Shown: positions 15,772 through 23,378 of the stretch, piece after piece | Position numbering within the stretch: position 1 is the first letter of the stretch | How the letters are laid out: every line of letters begins with the position of its first letter | Source of the DNA: SIG588 sp045599305 | GTDB lineage: Bacteria; Bacillota; Clostridia; Oscillospirales; Acutalibacteraceae | Assembly (NCBI GenBank): GCA_045599305.1 | Contig: JAZRVU010000085.1 | Location: 1 to 24,811 of the forward strand | DNA length: 24,811 bases | Reading direction: 5' to 3' | Notes under the pieces: model-generated | The model's database searches: none | The model's input: only the letters and a program-made list of their open reading frames with translations | Told to the model about the DNA's origin: nothing | Translations under genes and position numbers: made by a program

Positions 15772-16915
15772 TGAGATCGCCTCCGTTTATGATGATATCG
15801 TGGACGTCCACAACCTGCCCGCTCTGATAGAACACACGCGGTACCCGCTTGCCCACCAGACAGAGCAGTTCATACGAAATACTGCCGGTCAGCGCGGCCA
15901 GTTCCTCCACCCGCAGGCCGTCGCCGAACACGGTGACGGTGGTGCCGGCCGCGCAGTCCGCGCCGGTGACATCCAGCATGGTCTGATCCATGCAGACATT
16001 GCCCGCCACCCGCACGCGCTGCCCGTCAATGAGCATACAGGCGCGGTTGGAGAGAAGCCGTGAGTAGCCGTCGGCATAGCCGATGGGCACGGTGGCCAGC
16101 CGCATGGCGGTCGGCGCACGGAAGGTGCGGCCGTAGCTCACCGACTCCCCCGCCTCGATAATCTTGACCTGCGACACGGCGGTCTTCAGCGACATGACCG
16201 GGCGCAGATGCGGCTCTGTGCTGCCGTCCGGCATACAGCCGTAGAGGATGATGCCGGGGCGCACCATATCGAGGTGCATCTGCGGATAGCGCAGGGTGGC
16301 GGCGCTGTTGCAGCAGTGCCGCAGTGCAAAGCGGATGCCCGCCGCCTCGGCCGCGGCGATGTGCGCCATGAACGCCTCGAACTGCGCCATGGTGTAGGCC
16401 TCGTCATCGGTATCGGCGGTGGCGAAATGGGTGAAGATGCCCTCCGCGTTCAGGTGCGGCAGACGGCAGACGGCGACGATGTCCTCATCGCTGCGCAGTC
16501 CCACGCGCCCCATGCCGGTATCCACCTTCACGTGTACCGTGAGCATGACCCCGGCCGCGGCGGCACGTGCCTCCAGCGCCTCGGCGTGCTCGCGGCTCAC
16601 CACGGCGGTGGTGATATTCTGCGCCGCCAGCACCGGTACCGCCTCGGGCGGTGTGTAGGAAAGGATGAGGATGCGCTGGGAAAGTCCCATCCGGCGCAGC
16701 TGCAGTGCCTCCTCCAGATTGGAGACGGCGAACCAGGTGACCCCCGCCTCGTCATAGACGTGCGCCACCCGCTGCACACAGTGGCCGTAGGCATCCGCCT
16801 TGACCACCGCCATCAGCCGGCATTCCGGCCGCAGCAGGGAGCGGATATACAGATAATTGCTCCGTACGGCGTCGAGATCGATCTCGGCCCATGTACGGCG
16901 AAAGAACTGCTCCAC
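15764..16915 (-). CDS. alr: alanine racemase
   Basis: This PLP enzyme interconverts L- and D-alanine and supplies D-alanine for peptidoglycan. The 383-residue protein has the PLP lysine Lys39 in VVKADAYGH, VKVDTGMGRVG, HCCNSAATLRYP and catalytic Tyr261 in ESVSYGRTF, followed by the C-terminal beta domain with GNVCMDQTMLDVTG. The residue after AYGH is Cys rather than the usual Gly, a small deviation. A GTG at 16924 is open, but AAAGGAG is eight bases before the GTG at 16915, which I chose; it starts 13 bases after the metK stop. It overlaps folE. Lying behind the SAM riboswitch, it should be lowered when SAM is abundant unless an internal promoter exists. Confidence 0.96.
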   Translation of the reverse strand: MEQFFRRTWAEIDLDAVRSNYLYIRSLLRPECRLMAVVKADAYGHCVQRVAHVYDEAGVTWFAVSNLEEALQLRRMGLSQRILILSYTPPEAVPVLAAQNITTAVVSREHAEALEARAAAAGVMLTVHVKVDTGMGRVGLRSDEDIVAVCRLPHLNAEGIFTHFATADTDDEAYTMAQFEAFMAHIAAAEAAGIRFALRHCCNSAATLRYPQMHLDMVRPGIILYGCMPDGSTEPHLRPVMSLKTAVSQVKIIEAGESVSYGRTFRAPTAMRLATVPIGYADGYSRLLSNRACMLIDGQRVRVAGNVCMDQTMLDVTGADCAAGTTVTVFGDGLRVEELAALTGSISYELLCLVGKRVPRVFYQSGQVVDVHDIIINGGDLNG

Positions 16916-16928
16916 GCCTGTCACTCCT

Positions 16929-18119
16929 TTATTTCAGATCAAGAAACGCGCGCAGTGCCTGCACGCGGTCGGTGCGCTCCCACGCCACCCCCAGATCCTC
17001 GCGGCCGATATGGCCGTAGGCAGCGAGCGGACGGTAGATCGGGCGGCGCAGATCCAGCGTGTCGATGATGGCGGCGGGACGGAAATCGAACACGGCCGCC
17101 ACCGCCTCGGCCAGCCGGTCATCCGGCAGGATGCCGGTGCCGTCGGTATTCACCCGCACCGAGACCGGCCGCGCCACGCCGATGGCATAGGCCACCTGCA
17201 CCTCGCAGCGAGTGGCCAGACCGGCCGCCACCACGTTTTTGGCCGCATACCGCGCCATGTAGGTGGCCGAACGGTCCACCTTCGTCGGATCCTTGCCCGA
17301 GAAGCAGCCGCCGCCGTGACGGGCGTAGCCGCCATAGGTATCCACAATGATCTTGCGCCCGGTCAAACCGCTGTCGCCGTGGGGCCCCCCCACCACGAAA
17401 CGGCCGGTGGGGTTGACAAACACCTTGGTGTTTTCATCCACCAGTTCGGCCGGCACGATGGGAGAGATCACTTCCCGCAGCACATCCTCGCGGATCTGCT
17501 CCAGCGTGACCTGCTCGTCGTGCTGCGCGGAGACGACCACCGCCTCCACCCGCACGGGCGTGAAGCCGTCATACTCCACCGTGACCTGCGTTTTGCCGTC
17601 CGGCCGCAGATAGGGCAGCGTGCCGTCGCGGCGCACATCCGCCAGCCGCTTGGCCATGCGGTGCGCCAGCGAGATGGGCAGCGGCATGAGTTCGGGCGTC
17701 TCATTGCAGGCGAAGCCGAACATCAGTCCCTGATCCCCCGCGCCCACGCGGTCGTAGGCATCGGCGTCCGCCTGCCCGCGCACCGCCATGGCGTCGTTGA
17801 CACCCATGGCGATATCCGGCGACTGTTCGTCCAGCACCGAGAGCACTGCGCAGGTACTGCCGTCGAAGCCCTGCTCGGCGTTGTTATACCCGATATCGCG
17901 GATCACCCCGCGCGCGATGGCGGGGATATCCACATAGCAGTCGGTGGTGATCTCCCCCATCACCAGCACCATGCCGGTGGTGGCGATAGTCTCACACGCC
18001 ACATGGGCTTGCGGATCCTTTTCCATAATGGCATCCAGCACCGCATCGGAGATCTGGTCGCACACCTTGTCGGGATGCCCTTCTGTCACCGATTCCGATG
18101 TAAAAAACGATCTGGCCAT
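16929..18119 (-). CDS. metK: S-adenosylmethionine synthase
   Basis: MetK makes SAM from methionine and ATP as a tetramer in the cytoplasm. The 396-residue protein has FTSESVTEGHPDKVCDQISD, TDCYVDIPAIARGVIRDIGY, GAGDQGLMFGFA and the phosphate-binding GGGCFSGKDPTKVDRSATY, at normal family length. GGAGG is eight bases from the ATG at 18119; an ATG two codons earlier is too close to it and a TTG further up is less likely. It is the first gene of a unit with alr and folE and lies directly behind a SAM-I riboswitch, which fits feedback control by its own product. Confidence 0.98.
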   Translation of the reverse strand: MARSFFTSESVTEGHPDKVCDQISDAVLDAIMEKDPQAHVACETIATTGMVLVMGEITTDCYVDIPAIARGVIRDIGYNNAEQGFDGSTCAVLSVLDEQSPDIAMGVNDAMAVRGQADADAYDRVGAGDQGLMFGFACNETPELMPLPISLAHRMAKRLADVRRDGTLPYLRPDGKTQVTVEYDGFTPVRVEAVVVSAQHDEQVTLEQIREDVLREVISPIVPAELVDENTKVFVNPTGRFVVGGPHGDSGLTGRKIIVDTYGGYARHGGGCFSGKDPTKVDRSATYMARYAAKNVVAAGLATRCEVQVAYAIGVARPVSVRVNTDGTGILPDDRLAEAVAAVFDFRPAAIIDTLDLRRPIYRPLAAYGHIGREDLGVAWERTDRVQALRAFLDLK

Positions 18120-18151
18120 TTTCATTTCCTCCAATTAGTTCCCCCGCTTAC

Positions 18152-18181
18152 CAAAAAAACCGCCCGGAAACGCCGAGCGGT
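18152..18181 (-). terminator. riboswitch expression-platform terminator
   Basis: On the minus strand ACCGCTCGG and CCGGGCGGT form a nine-base stem (one T-G pair) around CGTTT, followed by T7. It lies between the SAM aptamer and metK, and should form when SAM is bound. Confidence 0.92.
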
Positions 18182-18188
18182 GATGCAT

Positions 18189-18288
18189 ACTCATCTTTCG
18201 GTGTTACCCGCAGGAATTGGCACCTTACCGCATGGCAGGTTGCCGGACATCACAGGGCCTGTTCCCTCCGTCGCTCTTGATAAGTCGG
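18189..18288 (-). promoter_or_regulatory. SAM-I (S-box) riboswitch aptamer
   Basis: Read on the minus strand, the region has the S-box signature in order: CTTATCAAGAG, GGAGGGAACAGGCCC, TGTGATGTCCGGCAACC, GGTGCCAATTCCTGCGGG and AAAGATGAG. P1 is closed by CTTATC (18279-18284) and GATGAG (18190-18195). The terminator just downstream gives the usual SAM-dependent transcription off-switch. It controls metK and, by read-through, alr and folE. Confidence 0.96.
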
Positions 18289-18307
18289 TATTTAGTTTTA
18301 CACGAAT

Positions 18308-18336
18308 AGTATACTCACTTTTCCCCGGTTTGTCAA
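18308..18336 (-). promoter_or_regulatory. promoter of the riboswitch-metK-alr-folE unit
   Basis: On the minus strand TTGACA (18331-18336) and TATACT (18308-18313) are 17 bases apart, about 20 bases ahead of the aptamer. Confidence 0.9.
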
Positions 18337-18413
18337 CCGCTATTTTTGCCGGTCGGCGGGAAAATATGGCGAAAGGAATAAATTTTCCACTGTGTTTTTG
18401 GCAAAAAAGTCCA

Positions 18414-18442
18414 TTGCCACCGTGCGGCAGATGCGGTATTAT
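18414..18442 (+). promoter_or_regulatory. promoter of the dockerin esterase gene
   Basis: TTGCCA (18414-18419) and TATTAT (18437-18442) are 17 bases apart, about 30 bases before the ATG. Just upstream TTTTTG-G-CAAAAA (18395-18407) is an inverted repeat that could be an activator site or an AT-rich contact element. Confidence 0.75.
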
Positions 18443-18472
18443 ATAGATGTATATTTTTTTAGGAGTGGTAGT

Positions 18473-21400
18473 ATGAAAAAATTATTGGCTCTTCTGCTGG
18501 CTATGGTACTGTGCCTCGGCTGTCTGCCGGCATTTTCCATTGCCGCCGAAAAAGACCTGATGGACAACTATGTGATCGCGCAGATTTTTAAAACCCGTGC
18601 GCTCACCTATGTGGCCAACACCAACAACGGTACCTGCGGTTACGGCAACGGCTGGACGAAGGACATCAACATCAGCCTGCAGGGCCATGACCCGAAAAAC
18701 GTGGCGCTGTCCATGCGGTTCTATATCCAGAACATGGATGATCCGGGCAATCTCGACATCATCCAGAATGCGCCCAGTCAGATGATCAAGCTCTCCGACG
18801 TATACGGCGGCACCAAAGACATCATTTGGCAGGCGAAGAATATCCGCTGCGCGGACGGCTCCCCCATCAAGGCCGGCGAATGGAACGACATCCTGCTGCC
18901 GCTGAGCACCGGCAGCGGCTACTCCGCCTTTGACTTCCCCAAGGACACCTTTAAATTCTTCTGGTTCGAGTTCGGCGGCATGATAACCGTGCCCACCTAT
19001 GTCGTCCGTCTGGCAAAGGTGGCCATCGTGGACACCTCCCGCGCACAGGAAAAACCCGAAGAGATCGACTATGACACCACCTATCTCGCGGCGGAACTGC
19101 CCTTCACCATGGACAAGACCATTCAGGGTGACGGCGTTTCCACCCCCACCCTGCTGAACGAGCAGACCTTTGCCCCTGTGGATGTGAGCAGTCATAACCC
19201 CAAGGTGCTGAAGCTCAAAATGGAGGTCGAGGTACACAATCTCACCCACCCCGGCGATGTCTCCGCACTCGGCCGCGCCTCCTCGCAGATCGAGCTGACC
19301 AGCTCGGGCAAATGCGACTATAACGAGATCTATTTCCTCGGCAACGAGTTCAACTGGAAAGAGGGCATCAACAACTGCGAGTTCCGCTTTTCCTCCGGCG
19401 GCATCAGCCGCGGTGACCCGGACTATTCCGCCCTCAACTATATGCGCATCTATTTCACCACCTTCCCCGAGAATTTCAATGACCGCCTCTCCTTCAAGGT
19501 GCGCAACGTCTGCATCGTGGACGCCTCCGATGAGCCCACCATCCCCAACTACTTTGCCGACGGCATGGTGTTCCAGCAGAACAAGCCGATGTCGGTGTGG
19601 GGCTACTGCGCACAGGACGGCGAAAAGGTGACCGTCAACCTCAAAAAGGACGGCGAGATCATCGACACCGTCTCCGCCGTTTCGAAAGACGGCCGTTGGG
19701 ATGCGGCGCTTTCCGCCCGTCCCGGCAGTTATGACCCCTACTCCATCGAGATACTGCATGGCGACGACGTCATGCGCACCGTGAACGATGTGCTGATCGG
19801 TGAACTGTGGCTTTCGGCCGGCCAGTCCAACATGGAGTTCAAGATCGACCGCGACATGGACCGCGAGGCGATCCTCGAAGAATGGCTCAACCCCTACATC
19901 CGTATGTACATCGAGCCCTACCGTCCCAACGGTGCCACCGGCGTGCAGCCGCTGGAGCCGATGGAGGATATCCCCGGCTCCTACTGGGGCCGCGGCGACA
20001 ATAAGGCTCACGTCAACAACTGCTCCGCCATCGCCTATGAATTCGCTTGCATGCTGCAGCCGATGCTGGACGTGCCCTTTGCGGTGATCGACGCCTCGCT
20101 GGGTGCCACCAAGATCGAAGCGTGGCTCTCCCGCGAAGCGGTGGCAAGTGATCCGGATCTGAAATATGAACTGGAAAAGCGCGGCCTTTACTACGATGAG
20201 GAATTCTGGTCGGAAGAACTGGGCACCATGTCCTCCGTCTACAACCAGAAGGTCGGCCCGCTCGAAGGGCTGAACATCGCCGGCATCATCTGGTATCAGG
20301 GCGAAAGCAACAGCGACCGTCCCGAGATCTACGGTGCCGAGCTGGATCTGCTCAAGCGCACCTGGGGCGAAAAGTTCGGCTACCCGGACGGCGACGTTCC
20401 CTTCATCTTCTCGCAGGTCGCCCCCTATTACACCGGCGGCAACCCGCAAAACCGCGGCTGGCTGGCCAAGGGCATGGAGGAAGGCTGGGCGCTCAGCGAA
20501 GATGAGAACACCTCGATGATCGTCATTTACGACTGCCCGCTCGAACACATGAAAGGGACTGTCACCTCCGACCCGATCCATCCGCGTACCAAGCTCCCCA
20601 TCTCCGAGCGCTTTGCGGTTGCCGCCACCAACATGGTCTACGGCGGCGAGGGCGAATACACCTCCCCCGTCTATGAGAGCATGGAGATCAAGGGCGATGC
20701 CATCTATGTGACGATCCGCCGCGTGGGCGACGGCCTTATGACGCTGGACGGCTCCCCCGATGTGCGCGGCTTCGCCATCGCCGGTGCGGACGGCATCTAT
20801 GTCAACGCACAGGCCGAGATCGTGGATGCCACTACCGTGAAGGTGTGGAACAACCGGGTGAAGAACCCGAAGAACGTGACCTACGCGTTCGACAGCTACA
20901 ACCAGGGCTCCACGCTGTGCAGCTCCATCGGCTTTCCTGTCTCCCCCTTCCGCACCGCCGATGTAAACGACACGGTCACCAAACCGGACACCTCCCTCAA
21001 ATATTTCACCGCGCAGGACTGGATGACCTGCGACAAGGATGTCTGGGTCTATGACAGCCAAAACACGGCAGAATATTACATGGGCTACCGTCCCTCTTTC
21101 GCGGCGACAAATGATGCCGTCTATTCCTACAGTCACTACGTCTTTGCCGAAGGCACCGCCTCGCTGCGCGTGGACTACGAAGAGGACTTTACCATCACGC
21201 CGGTGCTCTCCTACGAAAGCATCCCGCTGAATTGGACCCGCTACAAGTATCTGTCCGTCAAGCTGCTCAACGCCGGCGAAAGCGATGCCGAGGTGGGGCT
21301 CTCGGTCAAGGCCGGCAGCAAGACCTACCGCATCAAGACCACGGACGGCAAGACGGCCGTCACCCTACCCGCGAACAGCGAAAAATTTGTCAACGTCACC

Positions 21401-22165
21401 TTCGATCTGGGCGCCGCCGGCATCACCGGCAGTGTCTCCGCCTTCAACTTTGAGGTCTCCTCCCTCTTCGGCGGCACCGTGTTCTTCGATGCCTTCACCG
21501 CCGGCATGACCGACGCAATCCTCACCGACAGTGAACTGAACGAAGCGGAAGAGCCGATGATGGTCAGTGCAACGGAACTGCGCAATCTGATCACACAGAT
21601 CGCCGGCCTGTCCGTGCCCTCCAGTGCCGAGGCGCGTGCCGCCTTTGAGGGCGCGCTGGCCGCCGCCGAGGCCCTGCTGGCCGACAAGGACGCCACCCCG
21701 CTCGCCTTCTCCGATGCCGCCGGTGCCATCATCGACGCTATCGGTCGGCTTTTTGAGGATATGCCCGATGTGGCCGCGCTGCTCGAGGAGATGGCGCTGG
21801 CCGACGAGCTGGATCTGACCACCGCCCCCGAAAAGCGCGTCAAGGCCTATCAGGATGCGCTGGCCGCCGCCGAGGCACTGCTCGATCAGCAGGTACTGAC
21901 GCAGCAGGAGGTCGATGAGGCGCTGGCCACGCTGCAGGCTACCCGCGAAGCACTCGATGCGCCCGCCGGTCTGCTCGGCGACGTCAACGGTGACGGCAAG
22001 GTCGACTCCACCGACGCCCGTCTGATCCTCCAGTATTATGCGAAGAAGATCGGCGATGGCGATCTCGATCTCACGCTGGCCGATGTGAACGCCGACAGCA
22101 AGATCGACTCCACCGACGCCCGCCTGATCCTGCAGCTTTACGCGAAAAAGATCAGTGAGTTCTGA
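18473..22165 (+). CDS. secreted dockerin-bearing SASA-type carbohydrate esterase
   Basis: A 1230-residue exported enzyme. Residues 1-26 are a signal peptide (MKKLLALLLAMVLCLG, cut near SIAA). Two similar beta-rich domains follow (about 27-205 and 210-355), then a SASA/sialate O-acetylesterase-like catalytic region (about 356-830) opening with DGMVFQQNKPMSVWG. Catalytic motifs are GELWLSAGQSNMEF (Ser452), IIWYQGESNSDRP near 605-617 and DPIHPRTK (His703). A further beta-sandwich module spans about 845-1015, two FIVAR-like helical repeats about 1030-1165, and a type I dockerin 1168-1230 with calcium loops DVNGDGKVDS and DVNADSKIDS. The dockerin should dock it to a cohesin scaffold; deacetylation of plant or host glycans is likely, substrate unproven. 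AGGAG seven bases before the ATG at 18473 fixes the start, although the frame is open earlier. It is transcribed alone. Confidence 0.9.
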   Translation: MKKLLALLLAMVLCLGCLPAFSIAAEKDLMDNYVIAQIFKTRALTYVANTNNGTCGYGNGWTKDINISLQGHDPKNVALSMRFYIQNMDDPGNLDIIQNAPSQMIKLSDVYGGTKDIIWQAKNIRCADGSPIKAGEWNDILLPLSTGSGYSAFDFPKDTFKFFWFEFGGMITVPTYVVRLAKVAIVDTSRAQEKPEEIDYDTTYLAAELPFTMDKTIQGDGVSTPTLLNEQTFAPVDVSSHNPKVLKLKMEVEVHNLTHPGDVSALGRASSQIELTSSGKCDYNEIYFLGNEFNWKEGINNCEFRFSSGGISRGDPDYSALNYMRIYFTTFPENFNDRLSFKVRNVCIVDASDEPTIPNYFADGMVFQQNKPMSVWGYCAQDGEKVTVNLKKDGEIIDTVSAVSKDGRWDAALSARPGSYDPYSIEILHGDDVMRTVNDVLIGELWLSAGQSNMEFKIDRDMDREAILEEWLNPYIRMYIEPYRPNGATGVQPLEPMEDIPGSYWGRGDNKAHVNNCSAIAYEFACMLQPMLDVPFAVIDASLGATKIEAWLSREAVASDPDLKYELEKRGLYYDEEFWSEELGTMSSVYNQKVGPLEGLNIAGIIWYQGESNSDRPEIYGAELDLLKRTWGEKFGYPDGDVPFIFSQVAPYYTGGNPQNRGWLAKGMEEGWALSEDENTSMIVIYDCPLEHMKGTVTSDPIHPRTKLPISERFAVAATNMVYGGEGEYTSPVYESMEIKGDAIYVTIRRVGDGLMTLDGSPDVRGFAIAGADGIYVNAQAEIVDATTVKVWNNRVKNPKNVTYAFDSYNQGSTLCSSIGFPVSPFRTADVNDTVTKPDTSLKYFTAQDWMTCDKDVWVYDSQNTAEYYMGYRPSFAATNDAVYSYSHYVFAEGTASLRVDYEEDFTITPVLSYESIPLNWTRYKYLSVKLLNAGESDAEVGLSVKAGSKTYRIKTTDGKTAVTLPANSEKFVNVTFDLGAAGITGSVSAFNFEVSSLFGGTVFFDAFTAGMTDAILTDSELNEAEEPMMVSATELRNLITQIAGLSVPSSAEARAAFEGALAAAEALLADKDATPLAFSDAAGAIIDAIGRLFEDMPDVAALLEEMALADELDLTTAPEKRVKAYQDALAAAEALLDQQVLTQQEVDEALATLQATREALDAPAGLLGDVNGDGKVDSTDARLILQYYAKKIGDGDLDLTLADVNADSKIDSTDARLILQLYAKKISEF
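21653..21876 (+). repeat. FIVAR-like repeat pair within the esterase gene
   Basis: The 20 bases GCGCTGGCCGCCGCCGAGGC occur at 21653-21672 and again at 21857-21876, a period of 204 bases or 68 residues. They encode ALAAAEALL in two helical repeats, matching the FIVAR-type linker pattern. Confidence 0.75.
21980..22153 (+). repeat. dockerin duplicated calcium-binding repeats
   Basis: Two segments 102 bases apart (21980-22051 and 22082-22153) encode near-identical 24-residue repeats, each with an Asp/Asn calcium loop followed by STDARLILQ and ending YAKKI. This is the two-fold type I dockerin symmetry. Confidence 0.93.
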
Positions 22166-22187
22166 ACTTCCCTTTGAATAAACCGCG

Positions 22188-22227
22188 CCGTCCCCGCACT
22201 TTTCGTGCGGGGACGGTTCCTTTTTTT
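22188..22227 (+). terminator. intrinsic terminator of the esterase gene
   Basis: CCGTCCCCGCAC and its complement form a 12-base stem with a TTTTC loop, followed by TTCC and T7. It lies about 22 bases after the stop codon. Confidence 0.95.
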
Positions 22228-22276
22228 GCGATGCATCCGATCGAACAAAATGCATGAATTATAAAACAAATTGCTA

Positions 22277-22305
22277 TATACAAAGAAAAACGGGAATGGT
22301 ATAAT
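22277..22305 (+). promoter_or_regulatory. extended -10 promoter of the PHP/TIM-barrel pair
   Basis: TGGTATAAT (22297-22305) is an extended -10 element with a perfect TATAAT. A weak -35 (TATACA, 22277-22282) lies 17 bases upstream. The ATG is about 50 bases downstream. Confidence 0.75.
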
Positions 22306-22354
22306 GAATAAAATTTACATGATATGACCTGTCGCTGCGCAAGGGGGAGTGTTT

Positions 22355-23374
22355 ATGAAAACCTATCTTCTGCCCCGTGAGGGGACGTTTTTCAAAGCCA
22401 ATCTGCACTGCCACACCACCTGTTCGGACGGCCACTGGACGCCCGAACAGGTGAAGGCGGAATATATGGCACAGGGCTATTCCGTGGTGGCCTACACCGA
22501 CCACGACGTGATGGTCCCCCACCCCGAACTGCGGGACGCGCAGTTTCTGCCGCTGGCCGGCTTCGAGGCGGAGGTGAACGAGGAGGGCAGCGGCACATGG
22601 GCACAGAATAAATGCTGCCACGTCTGCTTCATCGCGCTGGAAGAAGACAACGTGACCATGCCGTTCTGGCATCGGGAACGGTATCTGTTCGGCAACGCCC
22701 CCGCCTATCTCGACCGGGTGAAATTCCGCGAGGACGAGCCGGATTACCTGCGGGAATACAGCCCCGCCGGCATTTCCGACATGATGCACCGCGGACGGGA
22801 TCGCGGCTTTTTTGTCACCTACAACCACCCCGCATGGTCGCTGGAGGATTGGCGCGACTACACCGCCTATGACGGGATGCACGCCATGGAGATGGTGAAC
22901 TACGCCTGCGCCGCATGGGGATATGACGAATATAATCCCCGCGTCTATGACGATATGCTGCGGGCGGGCAAACGCATCTTCTGCATCGACGCCGATGATA
23001 ACCACAACCGCGGCGGCAGCGCTTTCGGCTCTTTCGGCGGCTTCACCATGATCAAGGCACCCGCACTGGAATACCGCGCCGTCACCCGCGCACTGGAGGC
23101 GGGCGATTTCTACGCCTCGCAGGGGCCGCTGATCCACGAGTTGTACATAGAAGACGGCGCGGTGCACATCACCTGCTCCCCCGCCGTCTCCATCGTCTGC
23201 ACCTATGATCTTCGGCGCACCGACATTGCCATAGCGCGCGAGACACCGCTCACCGAGGCGGTGCTGCCGCTGGCCGAGGACGCCCGGTATTTCCGCCTCA
23301 CCGTCACCGATGCGTGCGGGCGGCACGCCAACACCAACGCCTATTTCGCCGACACGCTGCCCCGAAAGGACTGA
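22355..23374 (+). CDS. PHP-domain phosphoesterase-like protein
   Basis: A 339-residue cytoplasmic protein. The PHP fold supplies a two- or three-metal phosphoesterase centre: NLHCHTTCSDGH (His18, His20, Asp25), AYTDHD (Asp49, His50), a Glu in GFEAE, NHPAW and DADDNHN near residues 208-214. The last 70 or so residues look like a small beta domain. Substrates in the family include phosphorylated sugars and amino acids and nucleic acids; none can be assigned here. GGGGGAG five bases before the ATG at 22355 decides the start over an upstream GTG. The next gene starts four bases after the stop, so the two form a unit behind one promoter. Confidence 0.87.
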   Translation: MKTYLLPREGTFFKANLHCHTTCSDGHWTPEQVKAEYMAQGYSVVAYTDHDVMVPHPELRDAQFLPLAGFEAEVNEEGSGTWAQNKCCHVCFIALEEDNVTMPFWHRERYLFGNAPAYLDRVKFREDEPDYLREYSPAGISDMMHRGRDRGFFVTYNHPAWSLEDWRDYTAYDGMHAMEMVNYACAAWGYDEYNPRVYDDMLRAGKRIFCIDADDNHNRGGSAFGSFGGFTMIKAPALEYRAVTRALEAGDFYASQGPLIHELYIEDGAVHITCSPAVSIVCTYDLRRTDIAIARETPLTEAVLPLAEDARYFRLTVTDACGRHANTNAYFADTLPRKD

Positions 23375-23378
23375 TCAC

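Noticed and set aside
18392..18472. An upstream extension of the esterase by 27 codons, in frame.
   Set aside because: It spans the promoter and ribosome site, and it would bury the signal peptide, which begins naturally at the ATG at 18473.
18482..21136. A very long open frame (884 codons) on the minus strand opposite the esterase gene.
   Set aside because: It mirrors a well-supported gene with signal peptide and motifs. Its translation is a Val/Gly/His-rich string without domains, as expected from the reverse complement of GC-rich codons with few stops.
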